Positions 54,416 to 63,923 of a stretch of DNA of 64,000 bases are shown here, piece after piece. Position 1 is the first letter of the stretch. Each line of letters opens with the position of its first letter. The notes beneath the pieces were generated by a model. That model worked only from the letters and a program-made list of their open reading frames with translations, was not told the DNA's origin and made no database searches. Both the position numbers and the translations under genes were made by a program. This DNA is from an uncultured Sulfitobacter sp. (GTDB lineage: Bacteria; Pseudomonadota; Alphaproteobacteria; Rhodobacterales; Rhodobacteraceae), in the NCBI GenBank assembly GCA_947501805.1, contig CANMXJ010000013.1, positions 1 through 64,000 on the forward strand. The letters are read 5' to 3'.

Positions 54416-56074
54416 ATGGCAGACCGTTTCCGCATTACTCTTGGCCAACTGAACCCGACCGTTGGCGACCTTTCAGGCAATGTCGAGCTTGCGCGAAAGG
54501 CGTGGGCGCAAGGCAAGGCGGATGGTGCTGACCTTGTCGCGCTGCCGGAAATGTTCCTGACCGGCTACAACGCGCAGGATCTGGTGATGAAACGCGCCTT
54601 CCAGATCAAGGTCATGGATCACATCCATGCACTGGCTGCGGAGTGTGCGGATGGTCCGGCGCTGGCCATTGGCGCGCCCGTGGTCGAGGACGGCAAACTG
54701 TATAACGCCTACCTGATCCTCAAGGATGGCAAAATCGCCTCGCGTTCTCTCAAACATAACCTGCCCAATGAAACCGTCTTTGACGAGGTCCGCATCTTTG
54801 ACAGCGGCCCCCTGGGTGGCCCCTATGCCGTGGGCAATACCCGCATCGGCTCGCCCATCTGCGAAGACGCCTGGCACCCGGAGGTGTCTGAGACCTTGCA
54901 GGAAACCGGTGCCGAATTTCTGCTGGTGCCCAACGGCTCGCCGTATTTCCGCGACAAGATGGACACGCGCATGAACGTCATGGTCGCCCGTGTGATCGAA
55001 ACCGGCCTGCCTGTCATCTATCTCAACATGGTGGGTGGTCAGGACGATCAGGTCTTTGACGGCGCAACTTTCGCGCTGAACCCGGGCGGCAAGCTGGCGG
55101 TGCAACTGCCCGCTTTTGACGAAGTCATCACCAACATCGACCTTGAACGCACTGCCGAAGGCTGGCGCGTGATCGAACAGCCCTTTGCCAAATACCCCGA
55201 CAGCTATGAGGCCGACTACCGCGTTATGGTCGAGGGCCTGTGCGACTACATGCGCAAGACCGGTTTCAAAAAGGTGCTGTTGGGCCTGTCCGGCGGCATC
55301 GATTCTGCCATCGTTGCAACCATCGCCGCCGATGCCCTTGGCCCCGAAAATGTGCGCTGCGTCATGCTGCCGTCAGAGTACACGTCTCAAGCCTCGCTGG
55401 ATGATGCCGAAGCCGTCGCCAATGCGCTGGGGTGCCGCTACGATTATGTCCCGATCTCCGAAGGTCGCGCTGCAATCACCAACACGCTTGCCTCTTTGTT
55501 CGAAGGGACCAAACCGGACCTGACCGAAGAGAACATCCAGTCCCGCCTGCGCGGTCTGCTGCTGATGGCGCTGTCGAATAAATTCGGTGAAATGCTGCTG
55601 ACCACCGGCAACAAATCCGAAGTCGCGGTGGGCTATGCCACCATCTATGGCGATATGGCTGGCGGCTATAACCCCATTAAGGACATGTATAAAACCCGCG
55701 TGTTCGAAACCTGCCGCTGGCGCAATGCAAACCACCGCGACTGGATGATGGGACCAGCGGGCACGATGATCCCCGAGAACATCATCACCAAACCCCCGAC
55801 GGCGGAACTGCGCGACGATCAAAAAGACAGCGACAGCCTGCCCGACTATCCCGAACTGGACGCCATTCTGAACATCCTCGTGGATCAGGACGGCTCTATC
55901 AAAGATTGCGTCAAAGCAGGTTTCGACCGCGAGACCGCGAAAAAGGTCGAACACCTGATCTACATCAGCGAATACAAACGCTTCCAGTCCGCCCCCGGCC
56001 CGCGCCTGACCAAGGGTGCTTTCTGGCTGGACCGGCGCTATCCCATCGTCAACCGCTGGCGCGATCCAAGCTAA
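54416..56074 (+). CDS. nadE: NAD+ synthase, glutamine-dependent
   Basis: Makes NAD from deamido-NAD with ammonia from glutamine. The 552 residues contain a nitrilase-type glutaminase domain with Glu, Lys and Cys in ALPEMFLTGYN, RSLKHNLPN and GSPICEDAWHPE, then the synthetase domain with GLSGGIDSAIVATIAADA and TGNKSEVAVGYATIYGDMAG. AAAGG precedes the ATG. Together with nadD elsewhere in the window it covers two late NAD steps. A small membrane gene follows after 3 bases. Confidence 0.97.
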   Translation: MADRFRITLGQLNPTVGDLSGNVELARKAWAQGKADGADLVALPEMFLTGYNAQDLVMKRAFQIKVMDHIHALAAECADGPALAIGAPVVEDGKLYNAYLILKDGKIASRSLKHNLPNETVFDEVRIFDSGPLGGPYAVGNTRIGSPICEDAWHPEVSETLQETGAEFLLVPNGSPYFRDKMDTRMNVMVARVIETGLPVIYLNMVGGQDDQVFDGATFALNPGGKLAVQLPAFDEVITNIDLERTAEGWRVIEQPFAKYPDSYEADYRVMVEGLCDYMRKTGFKKVLLGLSGGIDSAIVATIAADALGPENVRCVMLPSEYTSQASLDDAEAVANALGCRYDYVPISEGRAAITNTLASLFEGTKPDLTEENIQSRLRGLLLMALSNKFGEMLLTTGNKSEVAVGYATIYGDMAGGYNPIKDMYKTRVFETCRWRNANHRDWMMGPAGTMIPENIITKPPTAELRDDQKDSDSLPDYPELDAILNILVDQDGSIKDCVKAGFDRETAKKVEHLIYISEYKRFQSAPGPRLTKGAFWLDRRYPIVNRWRDPS

Positions 56075-56077
56075 CGC

Positions 56078-56584
56078 ATGGAACCCGTCATCGTCCAGAT
56101 AAGGCGTGGAAAAGCGATGACGCTGGGCGTAATCTTCGGCATTTTCGCGCTGTTCTTCATCCTTGTCACCGCCGTTGCGCTCTGGAATATTCGCGCGCTC
56201 AACACCGGAATGTGGCTATGCCTCGCAGGCACTGTCGGTTTCACGGCCACCACCCTCTATTTCATCGGGGTGGCCCTGAAATCACCCACCGCCCTGCGCA
56301 TGGACGCGCGCGGCATATCCGGTTTCTACGCCGACCCCGCCACATGGGCCGAGATCGCCTATATAGAGAGCTTTGCAAACAACAAGGGACATATGTTCCT
56401 CGGTTTCACCCTGCGTGATCACATCGCGTTCCGGGATCGTCAGACCCCGTGGCGGCGCAGGAAATCCCACGCCTACGGGCGCAGCACCGGCCATCACATC
56501 ATTGTGCCTGAAGCCCTTTTGCTAGACGCCTCTGCGGAAGACCTCGCCCGCAGCGCCCGCGCCTTCCACGCCGCGTCCGGGTAA
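56078..56584 (+). CDS. Small membrane protein of unknown function, two spans
   Basis: The 168 residues have two hydrophobic segments (about residues 15-36 and 44-66) and then a soluble domain with LRMDARGISGFYADPATWAEIAYIES, a PH-like pattern seen in small bacterial membrane proteins. It starts 3 bases after nadE and is probably read with it, though an alternative ATG at 56117 has a better ribosome site. I do not recognise the family with confidence. Confidence 0.65.
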   Translation: MEPVIVQIRRGKAMTLGVIFGIFALFFILVTAVALWNIRALNTGMWLCLAGTVGFTATTLYFIGVALKSPTALRMDARGISGFYADPATWAEIAYIESFANNKGHMFLGFTLRDHIAFRDRQTPWRRRKSHAYGRSTGHHIIVPEALLLDASAEDLARSARAFHAASG

Positions 56585-56656
56585 GGCAACGGTTTGCCTT
56601 GCCATACACAGTCATGTGACTTGAGCCTCCCCCCTCTTCGCGCCATCCTCGGCCAC

Positions 56657-57463
56657 ATGCGCATTCTCCTTGCCTTTTTTCTGCTCCTTGCCCCGCCTGC
56701 CCTTGCCTGCGGGCCGGACACCGATTGCATGCTGGGCGACCGCAGCTACCGTATCGCGATGCCGGAAGGCTGGGACGGCACGGCGCAGGTTCCCGCGCTG
56801 ATCTGGTCGCATGGCTATCGCGGGTCTGCGGCAGGTGTCATGGGCAACGGCTCCCTCCGCAAAATGGTCTCAAACGCAGGCATCGCGCTGATTGCGGCGC
56901 AGGGGGTCAACGGCACATGGGATTTGCCCTATGGTCCGCGCACCTATGACAGCGACGGTTCTGCCGAGTTTGCCTATTTCGATGCGATCATTGCTGATGT
57001 GACTGCGAAACACAGCGTCAACCCAGACAAAATCATCGCTTCGGGTTTTTCTGCGGGTGGCATGATGGTCTGGAACCTCGCTTGTTCGCGTCCCTCAAAG
57101 TTCTCGGGCTTTATCCCGATGTCCGGCACCTTTTGGCTAAAACCGCCGGAAACATGTAAAGACCCTGTTTCAAGCATCATCCACATTCATGGCAGTGAAG
57201 ATAAGGTCGTACCTCTCGAGGGGCGCGCTATTGGTGAGACAAAACAAGGTCAGGTGGCCGACGCGCTCTCGTCCTATGGTCTTTGGGGCAGATTTGATCT
57301 GGAAGAGACAGCAGAGGATATGAAGAATAATCTCGCCTGTACCAGCCGGCGGAATCCAAGCGAGGAGATCCTTGAAATCTGCCTTTTCAAAGGTGGCCAT
57401 TCTATCAAAGTCGGTTTGCTTGAATACGGTATCAAGACATTGCGGGACGCCGGTCAATTCTAG
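56657..57463 (+). CDS. Secreted PHB-depolymerase-like esterase (LpqC type)
   Basis: The 268 residues begin with a Sec signal (MRILLAFFLLLAPPALA) and have an alpha/beta-hydrolase fold: LIWSHGYRG (oxyanion), the nucleophile elbow GFSAGGMMVW, IHIHGSEDKVVPLEG with the Asp, and a His in FKGGHS. This layout matches polyhydroxybutyrate depolymerase/feruloyl esterase-like LpqC proteins. The substrate is unknown. The ATG at 56657 is favoured by the signal. Confidence 0.8.
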   Translation: MRILLAFFLLLAPPALACGPDTDCMLGDRSYRIAMPEGWDGTAQVPALIWSHGYRGSAAGVMGNGSLRKMVSNAGIALIAAQGVNGTWDLPYGPRTYDSDGSAEFAYFDAIIADVTAKHSVNPDKIIASGFSAGGMMVWNLACSRPSKFSGFIPMSGTFWLKPPETCKDPVSSIIHIHGSEDKVVPLEGRAIGETKQGQVADALSSYGLWGRFDLEETAEDMKNNLACTSRRNPSEEILEICLFKGGHSIKVGLLEYGIKTLRDAGQF

Positions 57464-57581
57464 AGCCCGAAAGTATCTGCAAACCCGCGTGTACCGTTCT
57501 GACGTTTGGCCCAGCCAAGCTCTTGCATTCCTGACAATAACGCGCGACCGAAATTGCCTGCCAAATTTGTCTGGCGCGTAG

Positions 57582-57776
57582 ACCAATCCGGACAAACTAC
57601 TGTCGCTGTCGTTCTTTGAGCATGAAGCAGCCGTCATGCGCTGGCACAAGCTTGCCGCATATCGCAAAGCTCAGGCCAAGGGGCGAGATAGAATCTACAC
57701 CAACGACCACCTGCGCCTCGCCCATTTGGTGCGAGATTATGGCATGTCTGATCGCGATGAAGCCCCCGACAGATAG
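57582..57776 (+). pseudogene. 5'-truncated antibiotic biosynthesis monooxygenase-like gene
   Basis: An open stretch without a start codon, bounded upstream by an in-frame TAG at 57579, encodes TNPDKLLSLSFFEHEAAVMR, then RWHKLAAYRKAQAKGRDRIY and HLRLAHLVRDYGM. This is the C-terminal half of small ABM-family proteins (about 100 residues). The N-terminal half is not found upstream in any frame. The first internal ATG (57639-57641) would give only 45 residues. It is therefore a remnant. Confidence 0.7.
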
Positions 57777-57800
57777 CCGTGCCTCACATGGGTAAATGCA

Positions 57801-57833
57801 AAAAGCACGGGCAGTTGTTCAACTGCCCGCGCC
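57801..57833 (-). terminator. Intrinsic terminator after the VOC-family gene
   Basis: On the minus strand GCGCGGGCAGTTG and CAACTGCCCGTGC pair (one wobble), followed by TTTTT. It lies 25 bases after the VOC stop codon. Confidence 0.9.
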
Positions 57834-57857
57834 TTCATTCAATCCAATTATGCGGGA

Positions 57858-58238
57858 TCACTTCATCGACGCGATGCCGACCATGTTGCCCTCGGTATCC
57901 ATGCACAGGCTGACAAAGCCGAACTCCCCGATGGAAAACTTGGGCCGCATCACCTGACCACCGGCATCTGCCACGCGGGCTTCTTCCACCGCGCAATCCT
58001 CTGCGTTGAAGTAAATCACAGTGCCACCGACACCGGGGCGACCGTGCTCTGACTTGCTCAAGGCACCCCCTGCGCCATAAACTCCCATGTCGGCGGGAAA
58101 GCTCATCATCTGATTCTCGCCAGTCGGATCGCCCATCGGCTCAAGCTTGAGGCCAAGGACAGTTTCATAAAAGGCGGTGGCGCGTGGCAGATCGTCTACA
58201 AAAATGTCAAACCATCCGATTGCGTTCATCTTGCTCAT
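57858..58238 (-). CDS. VOC-family (glyoxalase-like) protein
   Basis: The 126 residues show the paired beta-alpha-beta-beta-beta modules of the vicinal oxygen chelate fold: GWFDIFVDDLPRATAFYETVL at the start and GTVIYFNAEDCAVEEARVAD in the middle, with metal-ligand-like Glu/His positions incomplete. Substrate unknown. AAGGA precedes the ATG. It lies 84 bases downstream of an AraC-type regulator on the same strand and ends at a terminator. Confidence 0.87.
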   Translation of the reverse strand: MSKMNAIGWFDIFVDDLPRATAFYETVLGLKLEPMGDPTGENQMMSFPADMGVYGAGGALSKSEHGRPGVGGTVIYFNAEDCAVEEARVADAGGQVMRPKFSIGEFGFVSLCMDTEGNMVGIASMK

Positions 58239-58322
58239 TGTTCAATTCCTTCAGTGTTGGTTGCTATGTCCCCTCACTACCGACAAGGAATCGCTGCGTA
58301 TTGTAGATTTCGGACACCCGTT

Positions 58323-59063
58323 TTAGACGTCGAATTTTTTTGCGTATTTGCCCGGCGTGTATCCCGTTGCCTTGCGAAACGAATGGATGAAATGGGACTG
58401 GTCCGCATAGGACCATGTGTCATTGCCGTTCAACGCCATCTGCAACCGCAACACCTTGAGGAAATCATGCGGCGCAAATCCGGTGGTGCGTTTGAGCGTA
58501 CGCTGCAACTGGCGTGGTGACATCTCGACCAGCTCTGCGATGTCGGCGACGGTGTGTATATCATCCAAATGCTGGAATATCTTTTCGGTTACCAGGTTCG
58601 GGGCAACCAGGCCTTGTTCCAACAACCGTTCCACCAGTGTGGTCAGGATTTCAGGCGCATCCGCAAAACCGCGTGCAGCCAGATCGCGGTTTATCTCGAT
58701 CAAGGGCAGGTCGCCCCTGTAAGGCTGATCGAGCATGCCATAGGCAATCGGCTCCAGACTGTCCTGCCAGACGCCGGGCAGGAACCGGATGTTTATGAAA
58801 TGAAACTGCCTGCCCAGATTGAATTCCTCTGAGGCTGCACGCAGCTTGGACACACCGGTGATCCGCGCATCGCGTTGATCAAATACGATGTAGGTACAGG
58901 CATCAGGCAAGGCATGAAAACGGTAATCCTCGGGCAATTCACCATCTGTATCCAGTTCCAGATACCGGTGCACGATCCCACGCAAATGACTGGGCGGTTC
59001 CACCTCGACAAACTGGACCGCGGGTACTTCCTTTTCTTTGCCGTTGCCTTTCGGGTCGTACAT
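58323..59063 (-). CDS. AraC-family transcriptional regulator
   Basis: The 246 residues have an N-terminal sensing half (PPSHLRGIVHRYLELDTDGE, then RFHALPDACTYIVFDQRDAR) and the C-terminal double helix-turn-helix DNA-binding domain (TVADIAELVEMSPRQLQRTL and YADQSHFIHSFRKATGYTPG). The effector is unknown. The VOC gene follows on the same strand, so it is a likely target or partner. The ribosome site is weak. Confidence 0.9.
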   Translation of the reverse strand: MYDPKGNGKEKEVPAVQFVEVEPPSHLRGIVHRYLELDTDGELPEDYRFHALPDACTYIVFDQRDARITGVSKLRAASEEFNLGRQFHFINIRFLPGVWQDSLEPIAYGMLDQPYRGDLPLIEINRDLAARGFADAPEILTTLVERLLEQGLVAPNLVTEKIFQHLDDIHTVADIAELVEMSPRQLQRTLKRTTGFAPHDFLKVLRLQMALNGNDTWSYADQSHFIHSFRKATGYTPGKYAKKFDV

Positions 59064-59235
59064 AATCGTGGTTCTACTCTTGGTCGGTTGCTTTGCGCCT
59101 TGTTACCTTTGAGACGCACAATGTCCCAGCCCCTAACGTCAGGCAATCTGGTACACATGCGGTCGACTTTACCAAGATCGTCCCCTACAACGCCGCTTCG
59201 AAGCCCCCCTCGTTCCCAAGCAAAGCACAGAAAAC

Positions 59236-59652
59236 ATGTCCAAAACCTTTACCACCACCCGCGAATTGCGCTTTGGCGATTGCGACATCTCCGGCACCGC
59301 GTACTTCCCGGCTTACCTCGACATTCTGAACGGCGTGAACGAAGAGTTCTGGGCTCATATCGGCTACCCATGGCACGAGATCATCTGGAAAGACCGTTGG
59401 GGCACGCCAACTGTGCATCTGACCTGTGATTTTTCAGCACCTTCACTGTTTGGCCAAACACTGACGTTCGAGTTGCAGGTGATCAAAGTCGGACGCTCCT
59501 CGGTCACCCTGAAACACGCGATCAGCTGCGAAGGCGAGAAACGCTGGAACAGCACGCAGGTTCTGGCGGCTTCCGATCTGGACAAACATACGTCCGTGCC
59601 ATGGCCGGACGAAGTGAAAGCAACATTAGATGAGTGGCTGGTGACGACCTAG
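59236..59652 (+). CDS. Acyl-CoA thioesterase, hotdog fold
   Basis: The 138 residues have RFGDCDISGTAYFPAYLDIL, the 4-hydroxybenzoyl-CoA thioesterase-type motif with the catalytic Asp, and GRSSVTLKHAISC. It cleaves an acyl-CoA thioester; the acyl group is not evident. Divergent from the AraC gene; convergent with the DUF1963 gene 13 bases away. Confidence 0.86.
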   Translation: MSKTFTTTRELRFGDCDISGTAYFPAYLDILNGVNEEFWAHIGYPWHEIIWKDRWGTPTVHLTCDFSAPSLFGQTLTFELQVIKVGRSSVTLKHAISCEGEKRWNSTQVLAASDLDKHTSVPWPDEVKATLDEWLVTT

Positions 59653-59665
59653 CGCCAGCCGCCCC

Positions 59666-61216
59666 TCAATGCCCCTCGAAAAATGAAACCGCGCGGTCAA
59701 ACCGTCCTGCCGCCAGATTTTTAGGCGAAATCCAGATCTGGATGTGACCCACATCACCCAACCGCAAACCGATCAAATCGTCATGCACGATTTGCAGTAA
59801 TAAGTGGTCGCGTTCATGTTCTCCGGCTCCCCCCTGAATGTCAGCGGGAATCCCGAACATCTGGTGCGGCATACCGGGCGTCAGCTGCGTTTCGTCAAGC
59901 GCCCGTTGTACTGAATCGGGCAGCAATTCGAAAATCTCTTGCGGGCCCGTCGCCATCACCTGCAATGTCGCATTGGTAAGCTGCTCCAACGACCCATAGG
60001 AATTGTGAGAATAACGATAAAAAAGCTGCTCATCAGACCCTTGATCCGCATAGGAAAACGGAACAAATGCCTGCTCGAAACCCTTCAGATCAGCAGTTGA
60101 CATGACCTCCCACGGATCATGCGCAAAAGCCCAGTCTTTTAGCGTCTGCGCCCCGCGCTCCATATCGGGTTTCAGGCTCCGCATCCGCTCCACCTGCGCG
60201 ATGTTGCGCGCGATTGTCTCTTCCATCATCTTCGGCTTCGCGCCTTTGGGTAATCCGGTCTGCTTGAACCGCTCCAACGCTGCTGTCGTGCGATCCACCA
60301 TATCTAAACATGATTTTATATTGTAATCGGACCGCACAGCTTGATCGAACGATCGCGCAAACAGCTGTGCCGAATGCCAATACGACGGTTTAACGCCATT
60401 CGGCAGATCTTTTGCGAACGCACGGGCTGAAAAATTCATTTCCGTACCAAGCGGATAGATCAAAGACAGCGCCTCACGCAGACTTTCTCTGTCTTTCACC
60501 GGAATGTCGGATTGTGACGCATCAAATCCGATCAAATCCAACGCCCAACGCGGCAAAGTCCCAAGTGTGTCAGGGTCCGCGCCATGCACGTAATCCCCGC
60601 CAACCGTGTTATCCTCGATCGGGCTTAGGGGTTCGGGCGGCAAGGTTGGATTACTGGGGTTGATCACATAGCGCAGCGCCGTTTCAAAGGTCGTCGCTTT
60701 ATCCCCGCCCAGCGACGCAAAAACAGCCAGACTGCCCTGCACCGGCAATCCCTGCACGTTCAGCTTTGGCCCCGCCTCTGACAGATCAATCTGCATCACA
60801 TGATGCATCAAGTACCCCAGTCTGTCCCGTGGCCAATCAAGCCCGCCCAGCGCAGGCAGACCCCCGATCCAGCTTGTTCCGATCCGGGTCACATCCCCTG
60901 CGGCACGCGGCTTGCGACACAAAAACACCGCTCTGTCACGTTCGACTCTCTTGCCGGAAGATCGCGGTTTTGCCGCTTCCTTCTGTGGTGCACCGGCCTT
61001 TTTGCCCTTGTTCCGCCTCGACATTCCGGCAGACTTGCCGATCTCTATCGCCATCTGGGTGGTCCCCTTGCCGCGTGACCAGGCCCATCCCAGAAACACC
61101 AGACCGGACAAACCAACCACCGCCTTGAAATAGCCGGTCGCATCGCTCGCCTGTGCCAGCGGCCAGGCCCCGATCAAAATCGCAATCGCAAGAAGGATCA
61201 AAAGAACCTTTTTCAT
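59666..61216 (-). CDS. Membrane-anchored DUF1963 protein
   Basis: The 516 residues begin with two hydrophobic segments (about 3-20 and 29-45) followed by a Lys/Arg-rich linker, then a long domain with TRIGTSWIGGLPALGGLDWP, PVQGSLAVFASLGG and a C-terminal HERDHLLLQIVHDDLIGLRL, GDVGHIQIWI. The latter is the DUF1963 (YwqG-like) pattern. The family's role is unknown. The ATG at 61216 has GGA 7 bases upstream; one at 61222 is too close to it. Confidence 0.82.
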   Translation of the reverse strand: MKKVLLILLAIAILIGAWPLAQASDATGYFKAVVGLSGLVFLGWAWSRGKGTTQMAIEIGKSAGMSRRNKGKKAGAPQKEAAKPRSSGKRVERDRAVFLCRKPRAAGDVTRIGTSWIGGLPALGGLDWPRDRLGYLMHHVMQIDLSEAGPKLNVQGLPVQGSLAVFASLGGDKATTFETALRYVINPSNPTLPPEPLSPIEDNTVGGDYVHGADPDTLGTLPRWALDLIGFDASQSDIPVKDRESLREALSLIYPLGTEMNFSARAFAKDLPNGVKPSYWHSAQLFARSFDQAVRSDYNIKSCLDMVDRTTAALERFKQTGLPKGAKPKMMEETIARNIAQVERMRSLKPDMERGAQTLKDWAFAHDPWEVMSTADLKGFEQAFVPFSYADQGSDEQLFYRYSHNSYGSLEQLTNATLQVMATGPQEIFELLPDSVQRALDETQLTPGMPHQMFGIPADIQGGAGEHERDHLLLQIVHDDLIGLRLGDVGHIQIWISPKNLAAGRFDRAVSFFEGH

Positions 61217-61547
61217 ACGCATTCCGTGCCGTGCTGTAGTGTTACATGGCAGAATTAAGGACAGGTTACTTTCAAAGTAAATCCGGCAAAGCCGTTATAA
61301 ACAGCATTGAATTAGCGAACCGGCGCAGATGTGCAACAGATCCAATAGCTTCACGATTTGCGCATTAAGCTTTCATAAACACTTCACACCAAACGCCGCA
61401 TCAATCAGCCAAAAGTGCACACGGGGCTACACGAAATGTGTACGCAGGGTGCACGGGGGAGGCCGCTTAAAATGGCCAATAAATTTCGATGTTAAAGAGT
61501 GGATTCGCACCAAACCATTACGCACAACAAAGCCCATTGCGCGCGCC
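61217..61547. other. Intergenic region, no feature seen
   Basis: 331 bases between the photolyase stop and the DUF1963 start, on the same strand. AT-richer than the flanks. No gene, hairpin terminator or repeat was recognised. Confidence 0.5.
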
Positions 61548-63077
61548 TCAAACCACCTCACCCGCGTCCAGCCGACCCAGCCAAACCTCCGCGTCCTTCA
61601 ACACGGTTTCGCGGCGTTCTTTATCCATCCGGTCCCAAGTGCGGTACATGTTGCCCATCCGCGCATTGTTGGAAAAACGTTCGCGGTGACGGTCCAGAAA
61701 GTGCCAGTATAGCAGGTTGAAAGGACAGGCATCCTCGCCCGTTTTAACACTGACTTTATAGGCGCATCCCTTGCAGTAGTCCGACATCCGGTTGATGTAA
61801 GCCCCTGAAGACACATAAGGTTTTGACGCTATCACGCCGCCATCCGCGTACTGGCTCATACCAACCGTATTCGGGCTTTCCACCCACTCGAACGCATCCG
61901 CATAAACGGCCAGATACCACTCATGCACCTCATGCGGATCAACCCCGGCCAGCAGCGCAAAGTTGCCCGTCACCATCAGCCGTTGGATATGGTGCGCATA
62001 GGCTTGCTCCTTGGTCTGCGCGACAGCATGCGAAACACAATTCATCTTGGTCTCGCTCCCCCAGTAAAAATCCGGCAAAGCCCTGTTTTGCCTGAGAACA
62101 TTGCGTGTCGGATACTCCGGCCCCTCAAGGAAATAAATGCCGCGCACATACTCGCGCCAGCCGATGATCTGGCGGATGAACCCCTCGGCGGCATTGATCG
62201 GCACATCGCCGTTTTGCCACGCCTTTTCAACAGCCTGACACACCTCCAACGGCCCCAACAAACCGATGTTCATATAGGGCGAAATCACCGCGTGATATAG
62301 AAACTGGTGCCCCTCCAGCATCGCATCCTGGTAATCGCCAAACCGCGGCAGCGCGTGTTCAACGAAGTAGGTCAAAGCCTCCAGCGCCTGCGCCCGCGTG
62401 GTCGCAAAACCAAACGGGCGCACGTCGCCAAAGTGGTCGCCAAACCGCGCCTCGACCAGTGCCAGCACTTCCTCAACTTCGGCGTCCGGTTCAAACCACA
62501 ATGGCCCGTCAACCGACACGTCGTCAGGGGCGGCCTTGCGGTTGTCGTGGTCAAAATTCCATTTGTCTCCGGCGGGTTTATCCCCCTCCATCAACAGGCC
62601 CGTCTTGCGGCGCATGTCACGGTAGAAATACTCCATCCGCAGCGCCTTGCGCCCCTCTGCCCATGTCTCGAACTCTGCGTGGCTGGCGATGAAGCGGTCA
62701 TCCTGCAAGATGCGTGTTTTGATCGGCGCGTGGGTCAGTTTGTTGATCAGCCGCCATTCACCCGGTTCGGTACAAATGACCTCTGATGCGCCTGTCTGTT
62801 GGGCACGCCTCAGCAGCTCACCCATGATAGATCCGGCATTGTCGGTATCGTCCAACTGGGCATAGCGCACATCCCAGCCATCCTTTTGTAATTTATTTGA
62901 AAATTTGCGCATTGCGGCAAAGATCAAGGCGATTTTCTTGGGGTGGTGCTTGACGTATCCCGCTTCTTCCGTGACCTCTGCCATCACAACAATATCGCTG
63001 GATTTGTCCGCTTCGCGCAGTGCTGATAGACCTTCGGACAATTGATCCCCAAGGACCAGAACAAGGCGGCTCACCAC
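61548..63077 (-). CDS. Iron-sulfur photolyase/cryptochrome-like protein (FeS-BCP, PhrB type)
   Basis: Light-driven DNA repair enzyme, in relatives a (6-4) photolyase, with FAD, a lumazine-type antenna and a 4Fe-4S cluster. The 509 residues have an N-terminal photolyase-related domain (LVLVLGDQLSEG) and a C-terminal FAD domain, with QIIGWREYVRGIYFLEGPEY and AQTKEQAYAHHIQRLMVTGN. Four cysteines (MNCVSHAV, DYCKGCAYK, DACPFN) fit the cluster. The start is GTG at 63077 or the adjacent GTG at 63074, behind AGAGG. It overlaps the SDR gene by 7 bases. Confidence 0.94.
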   Translation of the reverse strand: MVSRLVLVLGDQLSEGLSALREADKSSDIVVMAEVTEEAGYVKHHPKKIALIFAAMRKFSNKLQKDGWDVRYAQLDDTDNAGSIMGELLRRAQQTGASEVICTEPGEWRLINKLTHAPIKTRILQDDRFIASHAEFETWAEGRKALRMEYFYRDMRRKTGLLMEGDKPAGDKWNFDHDNRKAAPDDVSVDGPLWFEPDAEVEEVLALVEARFGDHFGDVRPFGFATTRAQALEALTYFVEHALPRFGDYQDAMLEGHQFLYHAVISPYMNIGLLGPLEVCQAVEKAWQNGDVPINAAEGFIRQIIGWREYVRGIYFLEGPEYPTRNVLRQNRALPDFYWGSETKMNCVSHAVAQTKEQAYAHHIQRLMVTGNFALLAGVDPHEVHEWYLAVYADAFEWVESPNTVGMSQYADGGVIASKPYVSSGAYINRMSDYCKGCAYKVSVKTGEDACPFNLLYWHFLDRHRERFSNNARMGNMYRTWDRMDKERRETVLKDAEVWLGRLDAGEVV

Positions 63078-63736
63078 GGCACCTCTTTACCGGCCCAATC
63101 ATAAAACCCGCCGGTCTGCTCGGGCGTCAGACCATCCATCACGGACAGCAGGTTTTGCGCCGCCTCATCAGGCGAAACTGCGGGATGCCGCGCCAGATAA
63201 TCCACCGTAAATGGTGTCGCAACTGTACCCGGATGCAATGCCACACAGATACTCTGTTTGTGCGTCCTCGCCAGTTCAATCGCCGCTGTATGCACCACCT
63301 GATTTACCGCAGCTTTGGCCGCGCGGTAGCTGATCCAACCGCCCATGCGGTTGTCGCCTATGGAGCCAACCCGCGCAGACAGAACCGCCAACACGCCGCG
63401 CGAACGCCTTGGCAGCAAGGCATGTGCGCGTGCAATCACCAAGGCTGGCCCAAGCGTGTTTAGCGCAAACTGGTCCATCATCGCGCCTGCTTTGATGCCC
63501 TTGATGGTTTTCTCGGGTGCCGCCCCGCCGATCTCTAGCGCACCTGTCGCCACAATTACCCGGTCAAAAGGTCCGTCCAGCCCGTCCATGTGCCGCGCTA
63601 CCGATGCCTCGTCCGTGATGTCGAACCCGTCTGTTGAGCGCGATAACGCTGTCACGTCCTCGTCCCGCGCTTTGCATGCTGCAACAAGTGCCGATCCGAT
63701 GCCGCCAGAAGCGCCTAGTATCAATGTTTTTCCCAT
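63071..63736 (-). CDS. Short-chain dehydrogenase/reductase (SDR)
   Basis: The 221 residues contain the NAD(P) motif ILGASGGIGSALVAAC, a VATGALEIGG region and the active site SYRAAKAAV (YxxxK) with an upstream Ser in VLSARVGS. Its substrate is unknown. It ends inside the photolyase start (7-base overlap), so the two genes are translated together, a linkage seen in other Rhodobacteraceae as far as I recall. Confidence 0.9.
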   Translation of the reverse strand: MGKTLILGASGGIGSALVAACKARDEDVTALSRSTDGFDITDEASVARHMDGLDGPFDRVIVATGALEIGGAAPEKTIKGIKAGAMMDQFALNTLGPALVIARAHALLPRRSRGVLAVLSARVGSIGDNRMGGWISYRAAKAAVNQVVHTAAIELARTHKQSICVALHPGTVATPFTVDYLARHPAVSPDEAAQNLLSVMDGLTPEQTGGFYDWAGKEVPW

Positions 63737-63836
63737 AAGGCAGACCTAGCGGCGCAGCCGGATGCTTCAATACATCAAAACCCAAAAATGCCAGAAGCCT
63801 CTTCCCATTTGAAATCACATGCCTATAAATACGCCC

Positions 63837-63923
63837 ATGACATACGCCGCACATACCATGATCCCATCGCGCATTGACGCGTTGCCGCTGCGTGCAAACC
63901 TCCTGCTGCTAATCCGCCTCTGA
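63837..63923 (+). CDS. Candidate leucine-rich leader peptide (transcription attenuator)
   Basis: A 28-codon open frame ends with codons CTC CTG CTG CTA ATC CGC CTC TGA, reading NLLLLIRL-stop. Five of the last seven codons are Leu. A hairpin begins at the Arg/last Leu codons and runs past the stop codon, the arrangement of amino-acid leader attenuators in which ribosome stalling at scarce Leu-tRNA decides termination. An inner ATG at 63858 could be the true start. The regulated gene, perhaps leuA or another leucine/branched-chain gene, is outside the window. Confidence 0.6.
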   Translation: MTYAAHTMIPSRIDALPLRANLLLLIRL

